Below, in pieces: positions 12,967 through 23,658 of a stretch of 64,000 nt of DNA. The DNA is taken from NCBI RefSeq assembly GCF_014236855.1, contig NZ_CP051261.1:3286001-3350000 (forward strand). Reading direction: 5' to 3'. Positions within the stretch are counted from its first letter, which is position 1. Each line of letters opens with the position of its first letter. The stretch is from Xanthomonas sp. SI (GTDB lineage Bacteria; Pseudomonadota; Gammaproteobacteria; Xanthomonadales; Xanthomonadaceae). The notes beneath the pieces are model-generated. The model was not told where the DNA came from, did not search any database, and was given only the letters and a program-made list of their open reading frames with translations. The position numbers and the translations under genes were made by a program.

Positions 12967-13782
12967 TCACCCCTGGTCCAACGCCTGCCGCAATGGCGCC
13001 AGGAACGCCAGCGCGCGTTCGCGCACCGCCTCCAGGGTCGTCGCCTCGGCCAGCGCCGCGACCAGCGCGCTGCCGACCACCACGCCGTCGGCGTCCACCG
13101 CCATGGCCTTGGCGCTGGCGGCGTCCTTGATCCCGAACCCGGCCACCACCGGCACCGCCGAACGTGCGCGCAGCTGGCGCAGGCGGTCGCCGGCGGCCCG
13201 GGTGTCGAGGTGGTCGGCACCGGTGACGCCGGCGAAGCTGACGTAGTACAGGTAACCGCGCGCCGCATCGCACAACAGGCCGATGCGCGCGTCGCTGGTG
13301 GTCGGCGAGGCCAGCACGATCAGGTCCAGGCCGGCAGCGGCGAAGATCGCCAGGGTTTCGGCCGACTCTTCCGGCGGCAGGTCGACTAGCAGTACGCCAT
13401 CCACGCCGGCCGCCACCGCTTCCTCGGCGAAGCGTGCGGTGCCGTGGATCTCGACCGGGTTGAGGTAGCCCATCAGCACCACCGGCGTGGCCGCATCGTC
13501 GCGGCGGAACGCGCTGACCGTCTCCAGCACGTAGGCCAGGCCGGCGCCGCGCGCCAGCGCGCGCTCGGAGCTGCGCTGGATGGTGGGACCGTCGGCCATC
13601 GGGTCGGAGAACGGCACGCCGAGTTCGATCACGTCGGCGCCGGCCTCGACCAGCGCATGCATCGCCGGTACCGTCGCCTCCAGCGACGGATCGCCGGCGG
13701 TGACGAACGGGATCAGCGCCTTGCGCCCGGCCTGGCGCAGCGCGTCGAAGCGCGCGGCGATGCGGTTCGCGGCGCGGCTCAT
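12967..13782 (-). CDS. trpA: Tryptophan synthase alpha subunit
   Basis: TrpA cleaves indole-3-glycerol phosphate to indole and glyceraldehyde 3-phosphate and channels indole to TrpB. The 271-residue product shows catalytic Glu53 (IELGVPFSDP) and Asp64, and the phosphate-binding GFGIKD and GSALV segments. Its ATG at 13780-13782 overlaps by four bases the stop of a 50-codon gene that itself overlaps trpB, so all three are translationally coupled. A GGAGGG Shine-Dalgarno-like sequence lies just upstream, inside the end of that small gene. Control is presumably by the divergent trpI product. Confidence 0.97.
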   Translation of the reverse strand: MSRAANRIAARFDALRQAGRKALIPFVTAGDPSLEATVPAMHALVEAGADVIELGVPFSDPMADGPTIQRSSERALARGAGLAYVLETVSAFRRDDAATPVVLMGYLNPVEIHGTARFAEEAVAAGVDGVLLVDLPPEESAETLAIFAAAGLDLIVLASPTTSDARIGLLCDAARGYLYYVSFAGVTGADHLDTRAAGDRLRQLRARSAVPVVAGFGIKDAASAKAMAVDADGVVVGSALVAALAEATTLEAVRERALAFLAPLRQALDQG

Positions 13783-13927
13783 GCGCAGCCCTCCACCAAT
13801 TGCACGGCGTTCCAGCTTCCCCAGTACATCGATGTCACGTTGCCTTCTCCGGTGTCGTAGCGGACCGCGAACCCATGTTGCGGGTCGCGCCAAGTCAGAT
13901 AAAGATCGTTGCCGCCGCCGCGTTCGC

Positions 13928-13931
<4 letters not shown>
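13779..13931 (-). CDS. Trp-rich 50-residue protein coupled between trpB and trpA
   Basis: The GTG start at 13929-13931 overlaps the trpB stop as GTGA, and the TGA at 13779-13781 overlaps the trpA start as ATGA. The frame thus exactly fills the gap between the two tryptophan synthase genes. The translation begins [12 protein letters not shown] and looks protein-like: mixed hydrophobic and polar, no low complexity after the GGG. Trp14, Trp37 and Trp40 make 6% tryptophan. G+C is lower than in its neighbours. No family is recognised. It could be a small partner of tryptophan synthase or a coupling/leader-like peptide; neither is shown. Confidence 0.7.
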
Positions 13932-15145
<1,214 letters not shown>

Positions 15146-15206
15146 GGCGATCACGGCAAGTAGGACAGGCCTGCACTTTAGCGCACGCGTCGCCCGGCAA
15201 AAACCG

Positions 15207-15223
15207 ATAAAGTCTGCGCATAT
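15207..15223. promoter_or_regulatory. Candidate TrpI-type (LysR) operator in trpB-trpI gap
   Basis: The 95-base divergent region contains ATA-N11-TAT at 15207-15223, a dyad of the size bound by LysR-type regulators. In Pseudomonas, TrpI binds between trpI and trpBA and activates trpBA with indoleglycerol phosphate. Its presence here is predicted from the gene order and this dyad only. Confidence 0.35.
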
Positions 15224-15240
15224 CCGTCAGGAAATCTCAC

Positions 15241-16143
15241 ATGTCCGGTCTGCGCCGCCTGCCCTCGCTGAATGCCCTGCGCGCGTTCGAGGCCGCCGCG
15301 CGGCTGCGCAGCGTCGGCGGCGCGGCGGCCGAGCTGCACGTCACCCACGGCGCGGTCAGCCGCCAGATCCGGCTGCTGGAAGAGGAACTGGGGCTGGCGC
15401 TGCTGCAGCGCGAGGGCCGCGGCATCCGCCCGACCGCGGCCGGCGAGCGGCTGCGCGACGCGGCCGGCGGCGCCTTCGCCCAGTTGCAGGACGCGGTGGC
15501 GGAACTGCGCCGGCCGGCGCGGCCCAGCGCGCTGGTGCTGGGTTGCCCGGGCAGCATCCTGGCGCGCTGGATGATTCCGCGGCTGCAGGCGCTGCAGCGC
15601 GACCTGCCCGCGCTGACCCTGCACCTGTCCGCGCACGAAGGCGAATTCGGCGCAGAGCTGGACGGCCTGGACGCCGCGCTGCTGCTCGGCCAGGCGCCGT
15701 GGCCGGACGGTTGGCAGGTGCACGTGCTGGCGCCGGAGCGAATCGGCCCGGTGCTCAGCCCGGCGCTGCCGCAGGCACAAACACTGGCGGCCGGTCCGCC
15801 CTCGGCACTGCTGCAACAACAGCTGCTGCACACCGCCTCGCGCCCGCAGGCGTGGCCGTCCTGGGCACAGGCGCATGGCGTGGACCCTACCGCGCTGCGC
15901 TACGGCACCGGCTTCGAACACCTGTACTACCTGCTCGAAGCGGCGCTGGCCGGCATCGGCGTGGCGATCGCGCCGCAGCCGCTGGTCGCGGATGACCTGG
16001 CCAACGGCCGCCTGCTGGCGCCGTGGGGCTTCGCCGAGACCGGCGGGCAGTGGGCGCTGTGTGCGCGCCGGGAACAGCAGGACCCGCGGGTGCAGGCGCT
16101 GGCGCGGTGGCTGGCTGGCGAGTTGCAGCAGGACGGCGGCTAA
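15241..16143 (+). CDS. trpI: LysR-family transcriptional activator of trpBA (TrpI)
   Basis: A 300-residue LysR-type regulator. The winged helix-turn-helix is at about residues 8-65 (LPSLNALRAFEAAARL..., HVTHGAVSRQIRLLEEELG). A periplasmic-binding-protein-like effector domain follows, with the stretches HTASRPQAWP and YGTGFEHLYYLLEAALAG that I associate with pseudomonad TrpI. In Pseudomonas that protein activates trpBA in response to indoleglycerol phosphate. The divergent arrangement with trpB supports the same role. An AGGAAA Shine-Dalgarno-like sequence precedes the ATG. The general name GcvA-like LysR is the fallback if the TrpI match is coincidental. Confidence 0.88.
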   Translation: MSGLRRLPSLNALRAFEAAARLRSVGGAAAELHVTHGAVSRQIRLLEEELGLALLQREGRGIRPTAAGERLRDAAGGAFAQLQDAVAELRRPARPSALVLGCPGSILARWMIPRLQALQRDLPALTLHLSAHEGEFGAELDGLDAALLLGQAPWPDGWQVHVLAPERIGPVLSPALPQAQTLAAGPPSALLQQQLLHTASRPQAWPSWAQAHGVDPTALRYGTGFEHLYYLLEAALAGIGVAIAPQPLVADDLANGRLLAPWGFAETGGQWALCARREQQDPRVQALARWLAGELQQDGG

Positions 16144-16243
16144 GCAATTTCTTTCGCCTGGTTGCCGGCGACTAGCGTTGCAGAGATGCCTCCGGAGACG
16201 CGAAGCGGCTACGGCCTAGCGTGCGACGCGTTGTCGGATGTCT

Positions 16244-16268
16244 GTCGCGGCTGAAGCCGCTCCTACAG
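16244..16268 (-). repeat. REP-like palindromic repeat
   Basis: A 25-base unit containing CGGCTGAAGCCG flanked by GTCG and CTCCTACAG. It is the exact reverse complement of 40649-40673. Such units are scattered between genes in xanthomonads. It lies in the gap between the convergent trpI and telA-like genes. Confidence 0.8.
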
Positions 16269-16323
16269 GGGCTCCCCGGCTGCTGAAAGGCATCGGCCGC
16301 TGCGCGCGGTCGGCGCGACCGCG

Positions 16324-17421
16324 TCAGCCGGCAGGGGTCGGCGCGGCCAGGCGCTGCTGCAGCTCGTCGCGCAACCGCGCCAGTTCGACCTCGGCCGCGC
16401 GCCGCTGCTGCATGCCGTCGCGGTGGATCTCGCGCACTTCTTCCACCGTGGCGATCAACTGCTCGTGTACGTGGCGCAGCGTGTCCATGTCGATCACCGC
16501 GCGCTGGTTGGCGCGCGCGGTGTCCACCGAGGTCTGCCGCATCAGTTCGGCGTTGCGGCGCATGATGTCGTTGGTGGCGTCGTCGATGGCGTTGGACAGC
16601 GCCGCCGCGTTCTGCTGCTCGCTCAGCGACAGCTGGATCGCGAACTGGCGCTTCCACGACGGGATGGTGATGTCGCGCACGGTGTTGAACTTCTCGATCA
16701 ACTGCAGCGCGTTGGCCTGGATCAGGCGGATCATCGGCAGCGCCTGGTCGGCGGCGTGCTGCATCACCTGCAGGTCGCCGACGCGCTTGTCGAGCAGGCG
16801 GATGGCGGTGTCGATCTCGGCGCGCTGTCCGCGCGCCTGCGGATCGTCCTGCCCCGCCAGCGCCAGATGCTGGTGCTGCAGTTCGGCCAGTCGCAGCTTG
16901 CCGGCAGCCACGTGCAAGCCCAGCTCGCGGCGTTCGGCCTGCACCATCTGATGCATGCGATCGAACTCGCCCACGCGCTGGCTCAGGCTCGTCTGCTGCG
17001 CACCGACATCGCGCAGCAACTGTTCGATCTGGCGGTTGGTGTCGCTGAATTTCTGCACCAGCTCGCCCTTGGAGGCGCGCAGCCGGTCGATCAGGCCGCC
17101 GATCAGCGGCACCCGCGAGCGTTCGCCGAGCTGGTCCAGCTTCAGCGCGCGCGCGATCCGCACCACCTCGCCGAGCTTGTCGCCGGTGGCTTCGAGATCG
17201 CGGTTGCGTACCTGCTCCAGCAACTGGCTGGAAAAGGCCGCGGTATGCGCGGCGACCTCGCTGCCGAACAGGTGCAGGCTGCCCGGGGCCACCTCGCGCA
17301 GCCCCTGCGCAAGCGCTGCGATCTGCTCGCGATCGTCGGCCACCAGGCCCAGGGCCTTGAGCTCGGCCGCATCGGGTGTGGCCGGCGCAACCTGCGGCAG
17401 CAGCGGATTTTCCTGGGTCAT
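16324..17421 (-). CDS. TelA-family (toxic anion resistance) protein
   Basis: A 365-residue TelA-like protein (PF05816), a family named from tellurite-resistance plasmids whose biochemical role is still unclear. It is almost wholly helical with several long amphipathic segments. It shows the conserved central block around residues 240-270 with TIPSWKRQFAIQLSL, and no transmembrane helix or signal peptide, so it is probably cytoplasmic or peripheral. It is the last gene of the five-gene minus-strand block and lies 47 bases after the orphan 239-residue gene. Co-location with a flotillin and a large AAA ATPase suggests an envelope-stress role; that is inference. Confidence 0.88.
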   Translation of the reverse strand: MTQENPLLPQVAPATPDAAELKALGLVADDREQIAALAQGLREVAPGSLHLFGSEVAAHTAAFSSQLLEQVRNRDLEATGDKLGEVVRIARALKLDQLGERSRVPLIGGLIDRLRASKGELVQKFSDTNRQIEQLLRDVGAQQTSLSQRVGEFDRMHQMVQAERRELGLHVAAGKLRLAELQHQHLALAGQDDPQARGQRAEIDTAIRLLDKRVGDLQVMQHAADQALPMIRLIQANALQLIEKFNTVRDITIPSWKRQFAIQLSLSEQQNAAALSNAIDDATNDIMRRNAELMRQTSVDTARANQRAVIDMDTLRHVHEQLIATVEEVREIHRDGMQQRRAAEVELARLRDELQQRLAAPTPAG

Positions 17422-17468
17422 CGTGCTTCTCTCCTTCGATAGCGGGACGCGGCGGCTCGGGCGCAGGC

Positions 17469-18188
17469 TCAGCGCAGTCTAGCCCGCATCGCCTGGAGTT
17501 CGGCCAGGATGCGCTGCTGCGCCTGCGCGGCGCGGGTGGCGTGGGCCGCGCCATGCGCCGCCTGCAGCGCCGACTCGGCCTGGCGCCATGCCGGCAGCAG
17601 CACCTCGCGGATATGCCGATAGCGCTGCAGCAACTCGTTGCCCTGCTGTTGCAGCAGGCGCCACTGCGCGGCCTCCAGCCGCCAGGCGACGGCGACGCGC
17701 TGCAGGTGATCCAGGCGCCGGCTCCAGGCCTCGGCCAGTTGCGTGCCGCTGGCCGGCACCGACACGGCGGCGATCCAGCGTTCGAGCGCGGCGACGCCGG
17801 CATCCGCGGCGGCAGCCATCGCGCCATGCCCATCGAGACGCTGCTGCAATCCGGCCGCCTGCTGGTCGGCGCGCAGCAGCACCACGCCCATCTGCGAACT
17901 GAGTGTTTCGGCCTCGGCCTGCGCTTCCAGGTCGCGCCCGAGCAGCCGCCCGAGCACGCCGCTGGCGCGACGGATGCGCTGCGGATCGCGCGCTTGCAGC
18001 GCCTGCTGGATGTGCTCCAGCTCGCGGACCAATGCGGCACCGCCATCGGCTGCGGTATCGCGCTGCGCCAGCACCTGGCCGACGGCGTCCAGCAACGGCG
18101 CCGCGTAGCTCGCCGCGGCCTGGGCGTCGCCCATCTGCAGCGGCGCGGCAGGCGGCTGCGGCAGCGCCGGGGCGGTGTCCGCGCTCAC
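17469..18188 (-). CDS. Orphan helical protein, 239 residues, coupled to the AAA ATPase gene
   Basis: No family recognised. The product is very rich in Ala, Gln, Leu and Arg and predicted to be a bundle of long helices, with no signal peptide, membrane helix or cysteine clusters. The GTG start at 18186-18188 overlaps the stop of the giant ATPase gene as GTGA, so it is probably made in step with it. It is followed by the TelA-like gene. Its overall look (helical, about 240 residues, next to TelA) resembles the small helical partners that accompany TelA proteins elsewhere, but no residue-level evidence links them. Most likely a structural adaptor of the five-gene system. Confidence 0.75.
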   Translation of the reverse strand: MSADTAPALPQPPAAPLQMGDAQAAASYAAPLLDAVGQVLAQRDTAADGGAALVRELEHIQQALQARDPQRIRRASGVLGRLLGRDLEAQAEAETLSSQMGVVLLRADQQAAGLQQRLDGHGAMAAAADAGVAALERWIAAVSVPASGTQLAEAWSRRLDHLQRVAVAWRLEAAQWRLLQQQGNELLQRYRHIREVLLPAWRQAESALQAAHGAAHATRAAQAQQRILAELQAMRARLR

Positions 18189-21100
18189 GCCGGGCTGGGC
18201 TCCGGATCGTCACCGCGCGCGGCCCCGGCCTCGCCGTAGAAATGCCGCGCCAGCGCTTCGTCGAGCTGGCGTTCGGCCAGCGTGCGCGGGCGGCGCTCGC
18301 GCGGCGCGACCGCGGCCGGCGTGACCGGCTCGCGCAGATAGGCGCGGACCGCCTCGGCCAGGCCCGCGAGCGCCTGCCCGGCCTGGGCGTGGCCTTCGTG
18401 CGAGCGCGCCAGCGCGTCCAGCAACGGCTGCAGTTCGGGCGCCGGCGGGGAGGCAGGCGGCGGCGCGGAAGCGGATTCGGAAACGGCGGGGGCCGGCAGC
18501 GCACGCTCGCGCTCGGCCAACACCTGCTGCAGCAGCGCCAGCATCTGCTCCCAGCGCTGCTGCGCCGATGCCGGTTCGTCGCGCAGCACCTGCAGGCCGC
18601 TGGCGATGTCGGCCAACTGCGCCACCATGCGTCCGCCGACATCGGCCTCGTCCGCGCCCATCGCCTTGTTGCGCAGGAAATCGCGCTTGATCTGCTCCCA
18701 GCGCGCCAGGTCCTCGGCGCCCATCGCGCCGCGCAGTTCGGCCAGCTTGAGCAGGTTTTCCTCGGCGCCGCTGGTCAGCAGTTGTGCCTCGCCCAGGTAG
18801 TGATCGGAGATCAGCTGCTGCAGCTCGGCCTCGTTCATCACCGGCGAGATCTTCTCCGCCAGCTTGTTCATGTTGCGGTAGCTGCCCTGCAGCCGGAACG
18901 GCGGCTCGCTGCGGTAGCGATCGTCCTGCGCGGCGCTGGCGATGTACTGCTGGTTGACCCGGTAGACCACGTCGCGCACGCGCAGCATGCGCTGCAGGGT
19001 GGCGACGATCTCGTTGATCTCCGCACCGCTGTAGGCGTGGCTCAGCGCATTGGTGGAAATCTCCTTGCCGCGGGCGCGCTCGACCAGCAGGTACAGATCG
19101 GCCAGTTCGCGCGTGGCCAGCGGCGCCAGCACCGGATTGGAGGTCAGGCTGTTCTCGATGTAGCTGAGCACGAACGCGTCCTCCATGCCGCCGAGCACGT
19201 CGCCGAGGTTGTAGACGTCGGCGCGGTTGGCGAGCATGTCCGGAATCTTGAACACCTCGCCGGACTCGGTGTACGGATTGCCGGCCATCACCACGCAGAA
19301 CTTCTTGCCGCGCATGTCGTAGGTGCGGGTGCGGCCCTTCCACACGCCCTCGATGCGACGGGTGCCGTCGCACAGCGAAATGAACTTCTGCAGGAATTCC
19401 GGATGGGTGTGCTGGATGTCGTCGACATACAGCATGGTGTTGTTGCCCATCTCCAGCGCCAGGTTGAGCTTGAGCAGTTCCTGCCGCGAGGTGGCGTCCG
19501 GCGCCTGCGCCGGATCCAGCGAGCGCACCGCGTGCCCCAGTGCTGGGCCGTTGATCTTCATGAAGACCAGGCCGAGGCGGCTGGCCACGTATTCCATTAG
19601 CGTGGTCTTGCCGTAGCCCGGCGGCGAGATCATCAGCAACAGACCCATCAGGTCGCTGCGCTTGTTCTCGCCGACGGTGCCCATCTGCTTGGCCAGGTTG
19701 TCGCCGATCACGCCCAGATAGACTTCGTTGATCAGCTTGTTGCGCACGAACGAGGACAGCGGCCGCGCCTTGAACTCGGACAGGCGCAGCTGCTCGCGTT
19801 CGCGCACGATGACCTGCTGGCGCAAGGCCTGGTAGTGGCGGAAGCCCGGCACGAAGGTTTGCTCGTGGCGGTGCAGGCGCGCCAGGAAATCGTCGATGGC
19901 GATGGTCAGGCGGCCGCCCTCGATGCGCGGATGCTCGCCGAGCAAGCCCTCCACCGTGGTCATCAACAGCACCTCGCTGTGCTGGCTGCGCAGCCGCGAG
20001 GCCAGCAGCACGATCGCCACCGCTTCCGGCACGTAGCCGGCATAGGCGACGAAGCGCGGATCCTGGCACAGGCCGTGCAGCCAATGGCTGGCCAGGGCCC
20101 AGCCGGCGGCGAGCTGGCCGCGCACGCGCTCCAGCGAACGATCGAACTCTTCGCGCAGGCCGGCCTCGCCCAAGCGCGTATGCAAGGCGTCGAGCAACTC
20201 GCGCGCGTGGCGGCTGAGCGGGAAGGTCGGCTCGCCCAGCGCCAGCTCGGCGGCCAGGTAGGCGGCGGCGGCCGCGGCGTGGCCGGCATCGAACGGCAGC
20301 AGGCTGTCGTCGACGAAGCGCTGCAGCGCCTGCTGCATCTCGGACTGCAGCGCCTGGCGGCCCTCGCCTGCGCCGAACAGGCGGAAGATCGCATCGGCGC
20401 CGGCTTGCCGCGCGACCCATGCCGCGACCGCGGCGTCGCGCTGGCGCTCGGCCCAGAACGCCATCGCCAGCGCGCGCGCGGCCGGCGCATGCACCAGCGT
20501 GCCGGCCGCCTGATGCAGCGGCAGCAAGGCCTGCAGGATGCGCGTGGCGTCGTGGTCGTGGATGCCGCGTTCGTAGCCTTCGCGATAACGCGGCGCGGCG
20601 AAATCGCGCACGCTGCGGGCCAGCGCGTCGGGCGTGGCCGCCTGCTGCTGCAGGCCAGGCAGGTCGAGTCCGTCGCGGCCGGCCAGCGCGGATTCGAGCA
20701 GGCTGCCGGCCAGGTATTCGCCGCGGTACAGGTCCGGCGATTCCGAATCCAGCGTCACCTGCCAGTAGGCGCGCGTGGCCTCCAGCGCGGCGTCGTGCAG
20801 CGGCTCCAGATAGTCGGTGCCGGTGAGGTGCAGGGCCAGTCCGTCCTCGCGCGGCAACAGGGTCAGATCCAGCGCCTGGGTGTTGACGCTGAAGCGGTGC
20901 CGCGGGCCGAGCCGGACCACGTTGCCGCCGGACTCGAACAACTCGCTGCGGTCGCGCAAGGCGCGCACCGCCTGGTCGCGCACGCCCTTCAGCCGCGCCT
21001 CGACATCGTCGGCCTTGACGCTGTCGCGGTAGCCGCGCAGGCGTTCGGCCAGTTCGCGCAGCTTGAGGATCAGCGGATCGCCGGCGAAGAAGGCATTGAG

Positions 21101-23530
21101 TTCGTCGGCCGTGGCGAAGCGTTCGGTGCGCCTGGGCAGGCCATCGAGGATGCGCGTGGCGGCGTCGAGCAGCGAGCGCGCCTTGCGCTGGCGCTCGTCG
21201 AGCAAGGCCTGCTTGTGGCTGTCGAAGGCCTCGATCAATTCTTCGCGCTTGCTGAGGATGTCGCCGAGGAACTGCTCGTGTTCGCCGAACTGGCTCTCCA
21301 GTTCCTCCAGCTGCAGCAGCAACCGCGACAGCTGCTCGTCGGCGCGCTCGGGATCGGTGGACAAGGACAGCGCGCTGGTGATGGCCTGGCCGAACAGCGC
21401 GAACTGCGCCGCGAACTGGGCCACGCTCTCGGCCGAGCCCAGGGTCTTGCGCCGCTGCTCGGCGCGCGCGCGCGCCTGGTTGAGCCGCGCATAGACTTCG
21501 GACAGGGTTTCGACCACGCGGGTGCGCTCGGTGGCGTCGTCGACCTTGAGTCCGGCCATCAGCTCGGAGAGCAGGTCCAGGTCGTTGGACAGCGCCTGCA
21601 TCGCCTGCAACTGTTCGGACAGCGTGCGCGCGGTAACCGCCGCCTGCGCCGCCGCGTCCAGTTCGGCCAGGCGTGCGTTCAACGGCGCCAGCGCGGTCTC
21701 GCTGCCAAGAAAGCGGCCGGTGGCCGCGCCGACCGTCTCGTGCGCCTGCTGCAGCGCCGCGCCCATCGCATCGATCGCCGCGGTATCGATATAGCGGTAT
21801 TCGCGGATCGTCAGCAACTGCCCGCGCTGGGCGGCGATGGCATTGAGCGGCTCGACGAACTCCTGGATCCCGGTCCAGTTTTCTGGCTGCAGCCGTGCCA
21901 GCAGCGCCTTGTGCGCGGCGACGGCGTCGACCATCGCCTGCTCGGACTGCTGGCGGATCGACAGCACCTTCTCGTATTCGTCCAGCACCGCTTCGCCGGT
22001 GGCGCTGATGCCGCGCAGCACGCCGCCGAGACCGCCGCAGTGTTCGTCGTCCAGCCAGTGGTGGGCGTCGAACAGGCGCCGCGCGTCCTCGACCAGCAGC
22101 TCGTAGCGCTGCACCGAGACCTCGTCGTGCTCGATCGCGCGCGCCAGCCCGAACAGGTTGGAGATGCCGCGCACCAGTTCGGCATTGCCGATGCGGCCGA
22201 GGAAGCTGTTGCCCGGCGTGCGGCGCGCGGCGAATTCGTCGCTGCTGAATGGCGTCTGCCAGACCTGCATCGGATGGATCCGGGTCGGCTCGGTGCCTTC
22301 GGCATGGAACAGCACCATGCGCCCGTCCTGCAACAGCGCATAGCCATGGCCGAACACCGGGTTCTGCAGCGCGCGGCGGATGGTGTTGTAGACGAACAGC
22401 GCCGACTTGCCGCCTTCGCGCTCGTAGAAGATGTACAGCACGTCCTCGCCGTTGGGCGAGCGGATCGCGCGCTTGAACTGCATGCCGTCCATCGCCGCGT
22501 CGAACGCCTTGTGATCGCCGTTCTGCAGGTAATAGCCGCCGGGGAAGATGATGCCGTGGTCCTCGGGCAGCTGCACGCAGGCCTGCACGATGGCGTCGTT
22601 GCGCACGATGCGGCCGCTGAGCGTGTTGTAGATCAGCCCGCGCCATTGCGTCTCGCGGTACGGCAGCACCTTGAGCAGGACCAGCGTGCCGACCCGCGCG
22701 AAATCGAACTGCGCGTCGTCCAGCGACTGGGTCTTGTCCTCGACCGGCTCGCTGTAGATGCCCTGCCCGGTCTCGGTGTTGTTCTCGACCTTGATGGTCA
22801 GGTCGCCGCCGATGGTTTCCACGAACAGGGTGTCGAGGATGTTCAGGTGCGAATGGCGGCCGTTCACCGCCATCTCGCGGGTGGCGCGGGTCCATTCGAA
22901 ATCGAACGGCGGCGGCAGCGCGATGTCGCGTTCGCCGCGTGCGTCGATGTAGGTCAGCTCGCCGGCGCTGTCGATCGCCCAGCGGAACACGCGCACGTCG
23001 GCGCTGCGCTCGCCGATCTGGAACGACGCCAGCAACTTGCCGCCGATGACGATCAGCTGCAGCAGCCGCGCGTGCTTGTAGTAGGCGTACAGCTCGCCGA
23101 AGTCGTGCACGAAGCCGGGTTGGCCGAGGAAACTGCCGGCCACGTCGATCGGGCTGACGTCGTAGCCGTCGGCGCCCTCGACCAGCCGGTACAGGCCGAA
23201 CACGTCCTCGATGCGGGTCTGGTTCTTGAGCCCGAGGAACACGTTGTAGCCGAACAGCAGCATGTCCTGGCCGACCTGCACGATGTCGCGGCCGACGCAG
23301 TTGTTTTCGGTGCGGATGCGGAAGCGCCCGACCACCTCGAGCCGGCTGTCGCCGAATTCCTGCAGGCGCTGCGCGTTGAGCGCCTCGACCGCTTCGTGCA
23401 GGCGCGCGCCCTGCTCGACCAGGCGCCGGCGCAGCACATCGTAGGCGCCGCCCTGGGCGACGGCCTGGTCGACCTGGGACGGATTGGCGCCCTCGGGCTG
23501 CGGATCGGTCGGGGATTGGGTTGCTGCCAT
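18185..23530 (-). CDS. Giant AAA ATPase with N-terminal DUF3686-type region
   Basis: A 1781-residue protein usually labelled 'DNA repair ATPase', a name without experimental basis known to me. Residues about 30-480 form a beta-rich region of the DUF3686 type; 490-900 are mostly coiled coil; a helical region follows to about 1250. The AAA module has Walker A PPGYGKTT near residue 1305, Walker B LYVDD near 1366-1371 and a MoxR-like sensor segment VVMAGNP near 1417. The tail is helical with a Pro/Ala-rich linker near 1690. There is no signal or membrane segment. ATG at 23528-23530 is preferred; an in-frame ATG 26 codons upstream is Arg-rich. The stop overlaps the orphan helical gene. Confidence 0.88.
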   Translation of the reverse strand: MAATQSPTDPQPEGANPSQVDQAVAQGGAYDVLRRRLVEQGARLHEAVEALNAQRLQEFGDSRLEVVGRFRIRTENNCVGRDIVQVGQDMLLFGYNVFLGLKNQTRIEDVFGLYRLVEGADGYDVSPIDVAGSFLGQPGFVHDFGELYAYYKHARLLQLIVIGGKLLASFQIGERSADVRVFRWAIDSAGELTYIDARGERDIALPPPFDFEWTRATREMAVNGRHSHLNILDTLFVETIGGDLTIKVENNTETGQGIYSEPVEDKTQSLDDAQFDFARVGTLVLLKVLPYRETQWRGLIYNTLSGRIVRNDAIVQACVQLPEDHGIIFPGGYYLQNGDHKAFDAAMDGMQFKRAIRSPNGEDVLYIFYEREGGKSALFVYNTIRRALQNPVFGHGYALLQDGRMVLFHAEGTEPTRIHPMQVWQTPFSSDEFAARRTPGNSFLGRIGNAELVRGISNLFGLARAIEHDEVSVQRYELLVEDARRLFDAHHWLDDEHCGGLGGVLRGISATGEAVLDEYEKVLSIRQQSEQAMVDAVAAHKALLARLQPENWTGIQEFVEPLNAIAAQRGQLLTIREYRYIDTAAIDAMGAALQQAHETVGAATGRFLGSETALAPLNARLAELDAAAQAAVTARTLSEQLQAMQALSNDLDLLSELMAGLKVDDATERTRVVETLSEVYARLNQARARAEQRRKTLGSAESVAQFAAQFALFGQAITSALSLSTDPERADEQLSRLLLQLEELESQFGEHEQFLGDILSKREELIEAFDSHKQALLDERQRKARSLLDAATRILDGLPRRTERFATADELNAFFAGDPLILKLRELAERLRGYRDSVKADDVEARLKGVRDQAVRALRDRSELFESGGNVVRLGPRHRFSVNTQALDLTLLPREDGLALHLTGTDYLEPLHDAALEATRAYWQVTLDSESPDLYRGEYLAGSLLESALAGRDGLDLPGLQQQAATPDALARSVRDFAAPRYREGYERGIHDHDATRILQALLPLHQAAGTLVHAPAARALAMAFWAERQRDAAVAAWVARQAGADAIFRLFGAGEGRQALQSEMQQALQRFVDDSLLPFDAGHAAAAAAYLAAELALGEPTFPLSRHARELLDALHTRLGEAGLREEFDRSLERVRGQLAAGWALASHWLHGLCQDPRFVAYAGYVPEAVAIVLLASRLRSQHSEVLLMTTVEGLLGEHPRIEGGRLTIAIDDFLARLHRHEQTFVPGFRHYQALRQQVIVREREQLRLSEFKARPLSSFVRNKLINEVYLGVIGDNLAKQMGTVGENKRSDLMGLLLMISPPGYGKTTLMEYVASRLGLVFMKINGPALGHAVRSLDPAQAPDATSRQELLKLNLALEMGNNTMLYVDDIQHTHPEFLQKFISLCDGTRRIEGVWKGRTRTYDMRGKKFCVVMAGNPYTESGEVFKIPDMLANRADVYNLGDVLGGMEDAFVLSYIENSLTSNPVLAPLATRELADLYLLVERARGKEISTNALSHAYSGAEINEIVATLQRMLRVRDVVYRVNQQYIASAAQDDRYRSEPPFRLQGSYRNMNKLAEKISPVMNEAELQQLISDHYLGEAQLLTSGAEENLLKLAELRGAMGAEDLARWEQIKRDFLRNKAMGADEADVGGRMVAQLADIASGLQVLRDEPASAQQRWEQMLALLQQVLAERERALPAPAVSESASAPPPASPPAPELQPLLDALARSHEGHAQAGQALAGLAEAVRAYLREPVTPAAVAPRERRPRTLAERQLDEALARHFYGEAGAARGDDPEPSPA

Positions 23531-23658
23531 CGTCAACGGCTCCTGCCGGCTTGCATGCGGCCGGCGCGCGTCGCCGCGCGCCGTGTTCTCAGCGGGGTCC
23601 GGCGGCACGTGGCCGCCGCTGGATCGCGCAGCGCGCGCGGATCAGCCCAGGCCCAGGC

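Noticed and set aside
18185..23530. Giant ATPase as an SMC/RecN-type DNA repair protein
   Set aside because: The 'DNA repair' label rests on coiled coil only. The nucleotide site is MoxR-like AAA, there is no ABC signature motif, and the neighbours are membrane-stress type genes.
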